The position numbers were made by a program, and so were the translations under genes. Below are positions 57,033 to 64,000 of a stretch of DNA of 64,000 bases, one piece after another. Source of the DNA: Eledone cirrhosa (Eukaryota > Mollusca > Cephalopoda > Octopoda > Eledonidae); contig OZ024743.1 of assembly GCA_964016885.1 (NCBI GenBank), positions 126,320,419 through 126,384,418 of the forward strand. The letters are read 5' to 3'. The notes beneath the pieces are model-generated. The model ran no database searches, had not been told where the DNA came from, and was given only the letters and a program-made list of their open reading frames with translations. How positions within the stretch are numbered: the first letter of the stretch is position 1; each line of letters begins with the position of its first letter.

Positions 57033-57324
57033 AGTGGTGGTGGTAGTAGACAGAATTATATATTTTTCTTTCCAGAACCTTGTAAAAATCTCTCCAGAGT
57101 CTTGTGCAAAGCACTTTGATAAAAACAGCGTTAAATCATCACTAAGTCTACTGGTGACCACCAGACTAGTAATAACATTTTCTTAGTATTTACCCTTCCT
57201 TTATCCTCCATACCTACTGATCTGAGTAAATGCTAATTAAAAATCTAATGATATTAGACAACGAGCTACGTGTCACAACAATGGAGTAATTAGTTTGAAA
57301 TATTTTTGATATACTGAATTATCT
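56681..57324. other. No gene; CA and GTA microsatellites
   Basis: CACA/CAGACA repeats at 56815-56935 and (GTA)n with GTG variants at 56994-57050. Otherwise unique-looking. Confidence 0.6.
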
Positions 57325-57333
57325 ATATATCTA

Positions 57334-57384
<51 letters not shown>

Positions 57385-57415
57385 ATGTATATATATATGT
57401 GTGTGTGTGTGTGTT
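57325..57415. repeat. TA and GT microsatellite
   Basis: (TA)n followed by (GT)n blocks. Confidence 0.95.
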
Positions 57416-57957
57416 ATAGGGTGCTTCCTAATTGGTAGCTGGGGCTGTGATTGAGTCGCTCCAATCACCAAACCATAGTGTAATAAGGAAAAAGCGCTCA
57501 ATGTCATGTGTATTCTACCAATTTGTATATTGTATTGCATGAGCAGCATAGTAAAGAGTTAAATACATTAAAAATATACTACGTAGACTAGATTTCATAA
57601 CTTTTTTAATTACACAATCAGCCCTAATACATATTTTTGTGAAAGGGTTATGTCATGATACCATGAGGTAATCCATGACATGACATCATCAGATGGACCA
57701 ATAGGTAATCCATTTGTAAAACACTGTGATTTATTGATGTGGAGACAGATCTGCATTTAATGATGTTATTCCAAAGGGCTATTTATTCTCTCTCTACATT
57801 TTATTAACCTAATTAGATTGTTCTCTGCAAAATAATAATAGTTTTATGGTTTTCGATGATATTGGCAGTGTGCAAAACTCTGAGGTTTGGGATTTGTAGC
57901 CCTAATTCTCTCATAGAGCTATCATTGAGCTACCTGATCCTTATATATATATATATA
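57416..57957. other. No gene; terminus-like motif at 57686
   Basis: On the minus strand CTGATGA (57692-57686) is followed by ATGTCATG, pairing with CATGACAT further on, and a CAAAAA block. This is the same layout as other termini in the window. The remainder is AT-rich. Confidence 0.4.
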
Positions 57958-57961
57958 TACA

Positions 57962-58345
57962 CGAGGGGGCTTCAAAATGTTCATGGAAAAAGGACAGTTG
58001 GAAAAAGGGTTTACGTTAAATGTTTATTTTTCAACATATTCTCGATCTAGGTCAATACACTTCTGTAAACATTGATACCAGCCTTTAGGTCGATCTGTGT
58101 AAAACTGAGGGCCATGTGATTTAAACTATGTCAAAGCAGCTTTGTTTACATCTTCAACTGGGGATCATCTTCAACCTTATCTCTTCTACTTCTAAAACGA
58201 CTTATCCATTTGTAGGTTGTTGATTTCTTTAGGGCATTGTCCCCATAAACTTGCTCCAGAGTTTCAATGATCTGGCTGCTCTTCCACCCTAGCTTCACCA
58301 TGAATTTGATGTCTTGATGGATGCCATGTTGCTTAAGTGGGTGCT
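57962..58345 (-). mobile_element. Internally deleted mariner element
   Basis: The right terminal sequence (CGAGGGGGCTTCAAAATGTT at 57962) has the look of a mariner inverted repeat and lies next to TA repeats. The interior has both ends of a transposase but not its middle. The opposite terminal repeat is not recognisable beyond 58345. Confidence 0.75.
58024..58327 (-). pseudogene. Mariner transposase, N- and C-terminal pieces
   Basis: From 58327 the minus strand gives QDIKFMVKLGWKSSQIIETL, then EQVYGDNALKKSTTYKWISR and FRSRRDKVEDDP. This is the N-terminal helix-turn-helix DNA-binding region, ending at the characteristic VEDDP. A stop follows in LKM*. About 40 bp later the C-terminal end GPQFYTDRPKGWYQCLQK, then CIDLDREYVEK and TAA (58024-58026) appears. 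The catalytic DDE/D core, about 200 residues in the family, is deleted. It could not transpose by itself but might be mobilised through its ends. A frameshift probably affects the first codons (MASIKTSN is in a different frame). Confidence 0.78.
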
Positions 58346-58600
58346 GACTTCTGACTGGCGGCGGCGCATTGCAAAATGCATTTAAGGGTTCATGTTAGAA
58401 CATGTAATGATACGTTAGTGTGAGAACATACAGGTGCATTGAAATCAAAATCCCTGCATATGATATTTAGCTATATACTTTTAAGAGGAATAAGTGGATG
58501 AAGAAGTTTTTTTTTTTATTAATAGTCACATATTTAACTGAATATTCAGTTACATATATATATTTTAATTGGGAGATGAAACTGAGAAACAAATTTGTTA
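58346..58600. other. AT-rich interval
   Basis: Nothing recognised. Confidence 0.4.
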
Positions 58601-58810
58601 TTAAATAATGGTTTCTGATTTAGGCACAAAGCTAACAATTTGAAGGAGGGGCAAATTCAATTATATCAACTCCAGTATTTCATTGGTACTTTGTTTTATT
58701 GACTCTGGAAGGATAAAATGCAAAGTGGGCTTCAAAAAGGTTTGAACTCAGAATGTAAAGAGCTGTAACTAAATGCCATATAAAATATTTTGTCTATTCC
58801 ACCAGCAGAC
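58601..58810 (-). repeat. SINE-A, older long-bodied subtype
   Basis: TGGTTTCTGATTTAGGCAC, GGGGCAAATTCAATTATATC, TTGACTCTGGAAGGATAAAA and GGTTTGAACTCAGAATG in order. Confidence 0.72.
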
Positions 58811-59534
58811 AGACCTTTCAAATCGCTGGGGTTCATGGGAAAATTTAATTAAATAAAAGGGGTTCTTGGTAGTGTAAATGTTTGTAACAGTATTTGCTGC
58901 ATTTGGGAAATAATAAGATTGGTTTATTTTGGAATTAGACAAAGATAAGGAAGAGAAAGGATATTCTGTGATATGCATACATTTTTATAAAGCATTTGCA
59001 ATGTCAGTTTTCTCACACATATTTTAGGCTCCAATCCTAATCCCAACCACAGAAAGTGAAAGTAAAAGACAATCTTTACATGTAATCTAAATCCAGGAGG
59101 ATGAAATACATACTATAATAGATTAGTACTTTATCCTATTAACTCAACCATTTTTACTACATTTTTTACTAATCTTAACTTGTTGTGTACCATTTTCAGT
59201 ATTTGGCAGCTCCTCGTTGGGATTACATTTTCATTTTTGCATTTTAAAACAACTTGTTAAAAATTATATAAAGAAATATTTTAATAAAATTTATTTTAAT
59301 GTACTTTGTCTGAACCTATGCTTTACAAAGTAAACTAAATATCCACTAGCATGTCTTTGGCAAATAAAATTTCGGGTGTGAGGTAAAATATTTCCAGTAC
59401 ATTTTTGACACTCAAAGAGATAAGTGGAAAAACAACATTTTGGGAGCTGAAAAAAGTAACTTTTCCTTTAAATAAAGGATTCAAAGTAAATTTGTAAACA
59501 GTTAATATAGTGTTGAATTAAATCAACACTAATA
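58811..59534. other. No gene recognised
   Basis: AT-rich unique-looking sequence with stops in all frames. Confidence 0.45.
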
Positions 59535-59700
59535 TTTTACTGGTACCTATTTTATTAACACCAAAGGTGTAGCCAGTCTTGTTTGAGATTTGAATTCAGA
59601 ATGCACTGAGATGAAACTAAAACCTGTGAGGTAAAACATTTAATCTTACACTCGATCATTTCTACCAACCACCACCTAGGAAAGTAAATTAAAAAGAATA
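59535..59700 (-). repeat. Old SINE-A fragment
   Basis: TTACTGGTACCTATTTTATT, then GATTTGAATTCAGAATGC and a head remnant. Strongly diverged. Confidence 0.6.
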
Positions 59701-59880
59701 AATTGCACCCTGTACACTCTATCAAGTTGTTAGCATAAGGAACAACATGCAGCTGTAGAAGCTTTGTCAAAATATGGAACATATTACCAAAACATGTCTC
59801 CTTTATCTCTCTTGGACTGTGACAACTCATCCAACCCAAGTAAGCATGGAAAACAAATGTGAAATGATGATGATGAAATT
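59701..59880 (+). repeat. Retroposon tail
   Basis: TTGCACCCTGTACACTCTAT, GGAACAACATGCAGCTGTAG, CCAACCCAAGTAAGCATGG and GATGATGATG end. Similar to 7676-7860. Confidence 0.65.
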
Positions 59881-59899
59881 ACAATATTAATGATATTCA

Positions 59900-60090
59900 A
59901 AATCTCTCCAAGGTCAACTTTGCCTTAGAGCATCAGACAAAATACCTTGTAGTATTTGTTTCTGTTCTTTACATTCTGAGTTCAAAGCCTGCTGTGACCT
60001 GCTATTACCTGTTTTAACAGCACCACCACAAAGACCCTGAAAATGACTATGGACACTGCCCTTCCTACCTTGATTAAACAGTGAATGAGA
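59900..60090 (+). repeat. SINE-A scrap plus SINE-B
   Basis: CCAAGGTCAACTTTGCC is followed by a second head (AATACCTTGTAGTATTTG), GAGTTCAAAGCCTGCTGTG and the SINE-B end TGATTAAACAGTGAA. Same head-to-tail pairing as at 11485-11795. Confidence 0.6.
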
Positions 60091-60589
60091 TAAGGATGAA
60101 CAATTAAGATTTCTTTCACAGAAAGATTATTAAAATATTTCTTCATAAGCATAAAGATTTATGAACAATCAAACATAGTCTAACTAGTTCAGAGTGATAA
60201 AATTATAAATTTCTACTTGAGTATATGATATTTATGACTAACCTTTTGATTCTACTTGCCTTATTTTTTAAACCATCTACTTCATCAATAATTCTTGGCC
60301 AACAACTATTAGCATTTAGTATAGTTTTTCCCTGTTGTTAGTGCCAAAGATATTTGAAAAAATAAATCTTAAATGATATTGATGCCAACAAAGTGAAAAT
60401 GTAACATCTCTATGTCGAAGTATGATATTTCACAAAATTATCAAAGCTATCCTGATGTACAAAGATAATATTTTAAGCTAAATAGTAATGAAAATGTGAA
60501 TATTTAGCAAAGTAAAGGATCACGATGAGTTCCTCTATAAGGGTAGTAACTGATACAGAGTAGAAGGTATTTCCAAATCTTCAGCATAG
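60091..60589. other. No gene recognised
   Basis: AT-rich sequence. Confidence 0.45.
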
Positions 60590-60800
60590 GACAACCTTTC
60601 TACTGGTGATAACATGATAAAATACACCTAGTACACTCTCATGATAAAATACACCCAGTACACTCTCTAAAGGTACAACTCTGATAAGGAAGGACATCCA
60701 GCTATAGAAACCATGCCAAAAATGGAATATATGAGCAAGATATGGATGGACCCCATGAAGCTGTATCACAGACAACCTATCTAGGAGGGTAATATTTACA
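60590..60800 (+). repeat. Retroposon tail, diverged
   Basis: Two copies of CATGATAAAATACACC at 60608 and 60639, then GGACATCCAGCTATAG and ACAACCTATCTAGGAGGG. No (GATG)n remains. Confidence 0.55.
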
Positions 60801-60934
60801 AATTGGCAGTGGACTGACAATCTCAGACATACTCTACACACATTATGACCTTACAATAGGCCTTGTGTCTTGCTGCACACATTGCCACCAGTAGAAATGC
60901 CTGAACCCACATATATAAATCAGGGAGGGAAGGA

Positions 60935-61200
60935 AAGTGATCATAACCATTTCCAGAGCCTCTGAGACTGGTGAGGGAGGTGTAAGAAGGTAATCTCAAA
61001 CTGGAGATTGGATTGAATGCTTGCAACAGAGTGAGCTCTAAATAAAGGTACATATGAGCCAGATGGTGGTGTTAAACTGGATGACAGATGAAGTCTAACA
61101 CCTAAGTAGGCTGCAGTAGAGTTTAAACTCAAAATGTTAAGAGTCATAACAAATACCCAAGGTATCTTGTTCTACATTCTAAGAATTCCACTAATCTACC
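60935..61200 (-). repeat. SINE-B copy
   Basis: On the minus strand: head near ATTAGTGGAATTCTTAGAAT, body GGCTCATATGTACC and AGAGCTCACTCTGTTGCAAG, then ATTACCTTCTTACACCTCCC. Diverged from the 50787 copy. Confidence 0.6.
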
Positions 61201-61269
61201 AGGATTTGAGCTCAGAGCACCACAGACAGTTACAACAAATTGGCACAAATCATTTTGTCTGTTGCTGCT

Positions 61270-61470
61270 ATAATAATGATTTCTAATTTAGGCACAACAT
61301 CAGGAATTTGTGGGAAGGAAAAGGTCAATTATACTTTACTGCCACTTTATTTTATTGACCGTGGAAGGATGAAAAGTAAAGTTGACCTTGGATGAATTCA
61401 AACTCAGAATGTAAAGGGCTGCAAAGCATTTTGTTCAAGACTCAAACAATTCTACCAATCCACTGCCCTG
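61270..61470 (-). repeat. SINE-A, older subtype
   Basis: TGATTTCTAATTTAGGCACA, GAAAAGGTCAATTATAC, TTTATTGACCGTGGAAGG and CAAACTCAGAATGTAAAGGG in order. Confidence 0.72.
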
Positions 61471-61479
61471 TTCATTGTT

Positions 61480-61635
61480 CTAATAATTGTTTCTACTTTT
61501 GGCACAAGGCCAGCAATTACCCAGTGCATTACTGGTACTTTATTTTATCTACCCCGTAAGGATGACAGGCAAAGTTCACCTTGGCGGGATTTGAACTCAG
61601 ACCGTAAAGGGACGTAACTATGCTGGAAAGCATGA
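61480..61635 (-). repeat. SINE-A copy, head truncated
   Basis: TTGTTTCTACTTTTGGCAC to GGACGTAACTATGCTGGAAA, then unrelated sequence. A younger copy beside an older one of the same family. Confidence 0.83.
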
Positions 61636-62323
61636 ATGATTGCCAATTCTCCAGCAGCCCTGAATTAGCTATTATGCAAAATAGGCACATACTTAAGTCC
61701 TCAAGAAAAGAGGGTCCCCACATACTTTTTATCCAGTACAGTATGTTGGAGCTTTGTTCCATATACAGTATATGGGAGTATCATAATCTCTTCAGTGTTT
61801 AGGTTCTTTAAAGGTTTTAACCAGCCCTGATTTCCAGTTAAGAAAACAGTAAGAATTTGATAAGACAGAAGTTCTGACAAATTGAGAAACTAATCAGGCT
61901 GTTTTAATTCTAAACAAAAAACAAAGTTAAATATGCTTGACGAGAATATGAGAAGTGTGTAGTTTGATTACTTGCAGGTGCCTCTCATCACATTTTTCCA
62001 TCTCTTTAGGTACTTTATCTAATTTATTCAACTTTAATTTATAGTCATCAACTATATTATAATTATCTGCACTGTGGTGACTATGTTTAAAAAAAAAACA
62101 AAGATTATATCATCATCATCCTCAATTTTACATCAGTTGGAAATAACTTTCTTTGAGACTCTATTTTACAGTCAGATGCTGTTCATGTTTATATTTTAGT
62201 AAGGTACTGATCTTTTCAGGCTGAATCACTGAACTACAAGACATATTGTAAATGCAAGACATAGACAAATATCACTCTTCGGAGTGCCAAATGCAAAGTA
62301 ATCACGCACACACACATATGGGG

Positions 62324-62335
<12 letters not shown>
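61636..62335. other. No gene recognised
   Basis: Unique-looking AT-rich sequence. An old tail scrap (ATCATCATCATCCTCAATTT) is at 62108. TA microsatellite at 62328-62358. Confidence 0.45.
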
Positions 62336-62361
<26 letters not shown>

Positions 62362-62790
62362 TAAAATAACAGATTAAAGTTTAAGCAAAGAATCGCTGCT
62401 TTCACCCTTAACGGGATCTTCTGAAACTAACAAAGTCAATCTGTGAACGCAGAAGTGAATATTTCAAAAACGTTGCAACCAGAGGAAGACAGGAAGATGA
62501 TACTTTGGTTCGTGGAAACGTTCCCTGGCAAAGAACGGGAAAAAACGAATATAATATGTCATTATTTGGAACGGTGAAAAACAATTACACGCAAAGACAA
62601 AACCACGTTTATGGTATAAAAGAAGTCGTAGACTAATATTCTATTAGGTGGTTCATAGAGATGTTCTCTGGCAATGAACAGAAAAAACGAAGATAATACG
62701 TCATATGAGGAGCGGGGAGAACAATTGCACGCAAAGACAAAACCACGTAAATGGTATAACTGAAGTCGTAGACTAAAATTCTAACTAGGA
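62336..62790. repeat. Retroelement terminus with two diverged direct repeats
   Basis: 62356-62426 equals one inner arm of the 54948-55276 palindrome. Then two units of about 140 bp follow (about 62505-62645 and 62650-62785). Each carries CGCAAAGACAAAACCACGT, a GGTATAA motif and GAAGTCGTAGACTAA. Tandem terminal units without coding sequence suggest a Penelope-type terminus. Confidence 0.65.
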
Positions 62791-62996
62791 AACCGAATGA
62801 TTCTCAGCTTCAGAGTTAAGAATAAAGTAAATAAAATACAGAGGTAAAAGAAATTAAATAAATACAAACACGCATCCATATACGTACATACACAAGCGTA
62901 CGCGAAAACACTCGCCATAGGTATACAAATACACGCACGTACACGAAAAAAAAAAAAAAAAAATGATATTACTATATATATATATACACACACACA

Positions 62997-63327
62997 CAGT
63001 GGAACCTCAGTTCACGAATGCTTCTCATCATGAACAAATCAGTTCATGAACAAGTTTTCTGAACATAACGTCTCGGTGCACGAACAGTGTCTTGAGTAAT
63101 GAACACACTAGCCAGAAACAATGGTTGGCAACAAGCTTGAAGTATCGGCGGGAAAGCATCACTTGCTGTGTAGTTAGTTTCTATGGTGATAACTATCTCG
63201 CTTTCACACACAGTCTCGCTCTTACTGTATTTCTCTCTCAACATTTCATATGGTTTCAGTTTATGAACATTTCGGGTGACGAATGACCTTCAGGAATGAA
63301 TTAAGTTCATGAAGTGAGGTTCCACTG
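62997..63327. mobile_element. Tigger/pogo-like MITE, 331 bp
   Basis: The ends are CAGTGGAACCTCAGTTCA and, inverted, CAGTGGAACCTCACTTCA (17 of 18). TA follows on the right. The left neighbour is a CA microsatellite, so the TA duplication is not verifiable. Subterminal TTCATGAAC-type motifs recur in both halves. CAGTGGAACCTC is the style of Tigger/pogo ends. No transposase remains. Confidence 0.75.
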
Positions 63328-63564
63328 TATATATTTATTTTTACTTTCTATTTTTCTATTTTCTATTTTTTACTTTTAACTTCCCTCCTTAACCCTCCCT
63401 TACTCCGCCTCAGAGTTTCTGTTCTCCTCCTATCTGAACTTTCCTGATGAAGAACTTCTGTCCGAAACATCAAAACCTCCTCCACTTCCACCAAGCGTGA
63501 ACCTAATATAACTATATAACTGTGTTTTGTTCGTTCATTTTCAACTACATATATATATATGTAT
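63328..63564 (+). repeat. Terminus-like sequence, pyrimidine-rich
   Basis: CT-rich tract, then CTGATGA (63450 region) with AAGAACTTCTGTCCGAAAC. The CTGANGA...CGAAA layout occurs at other loci here. TA microsatellite follows. Confidence 0.45.
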
Positions 63565-63716
63565 ATCATCATCATTATCACCGTTTTACATCCATTCTTC
63601 CACGCTAGCATGAGTTGGGCGGGTTGTCCTGTTGAGGGCAGTGCCAGATCGGGTGACTTTGTCTTGCTCATATGGGAACTGATTTTGGCTTGATTTCTAC
63701 AGCTGAATACCCTTCC

Positions 63717-63720
<4 letters not shown>
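63565..63720 (-). mobile_element. RTE-like LINE tail fragment
   Basis: ATCATCATCATTATCACCG, CCACGCTAGCATGAGTTGG, GGTTGTCCTGTTGAGGGC and ACAGCTGAATACCCTTCC. Cut off by an (AC)n tract at the point where CACCAACC should follow. Confidence 0.82.

Positions 63721-63792
<72 letters not shown>
63716..63792. repeat. (AC)n microsatellite
   Basis: About 38 AC dinucleotides grown from the AACACCAACC position of the LINE tail. Confidence 0.97.
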
Positions 63793-63800
<8 letters not shown>

Positions 63801-63935
63801 GTGTGTGTGTTGTGTGTATGCATATATTATAATGTTGTTGTAAAACATATGGTGGTATATGTTTTATATGTTTTAAACATCTGATACAGACATCTCTATG
63901 TATAGTAGATAATTATATGTATCAACATATATATC

Positions 63936-64000
<65 letters not shown>
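63793..64000. repeat. TA and GT microsatellites at window end
   Basis: GT block, short unique sequence, then (TA)n running to the window edge. Confidence 0.9.

Noticed and set aside
62781..62993. 70-codon minus frame rich in Phe/Tyr/Cys
   Set aside because: It crosses an A-tract and CA-rich sequence. No domain.

Overview
The window looks like intergenic, repeat-saturated DNA from a cephalopod mollusc, most likely an octopus. The basis is the dense tRNA-derived SINEs of the kind known from octopus, a LINE family ending in (GATGAT)n, long (TA)n and (CATC)n microsatellites, Penelope-like retroelements, Helitrons and mariner/Tigger/piggyBac-type remnants. I found no convincing host protein-coding exon, no tRNA or rRNA gene, no CRISPR array and no bacterial feature. 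The longest open frames (about 580-730 codons) lie inside tandem repeats. All recognisable protein homology belongs to broken transposable elements.

Layout. 1-3.7 kb: GA, CTA and GTA microsatellites around a 2-kb GAT-rich minisatellite. 4-6.1 kb: a 76-77-bp satellite interrupted by a LINE tail and a Penelope-like fragment. 7 kb: a 96-bp satellite. 8-12.6 kb: old unique-looking DNA with faint SINE pieces. 12.6-14.3 kb: a 16-bp satellite. 14.9-27.7 kb: the densest LINE region, with seven copies of one RTE-like family on both strands, an LTR-like direct-repeat pair and two tRNA-headed SINEs. 28-29.1 kb: a small MITE and a Tx1/L1-type reverse transcriptase fragment. 31.4-34.2 kb: Helitron-derived DNA with a short ORF of 22-residue repeats. 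34.7-38.5 kb: SINEs and palindromes. 38.5-46.1 kb: a nested cluster of LINE, SINE, Tx1/L1 tail and a palindromic element carrying a clean Helitron insertion. 46-53.9 kb: SINEs, a piggyBac-like MITE, a decayed LINE and a second Penelope-like pseudogene. 54-64 kb: a 330-bp palindrome, another LINE tail, a deleted mariner, a Tigger-like MITE and microsatellites.

How the parts relate. The RTE-like LINE (reverse transcriptase, then a PHD-like C4HC3 zinc module, then a conserved C-terminal domain and a long repetitive 3' tail) appears to be the driver. SINE-C carries a tRNA-like head joined to the same 3' tail and the same (GATGAT)n end, so it probably uses the LINE's machinery. Units of that tail have been amplified locally in at least three places. 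SINE-A, SINE-B and SINE-D are my labels for tRNA-headed families with different bodies. Nothing here resembles a new host gene system. The most notable points are the Helitron with its empty site preserved in the opposite palindrome arm, the PHD-like module in the LINE, the amplified tails, and a recurrent CTGANGA...GAAA terminus motif. Family names come from pattern recognition and were not checked against a database.
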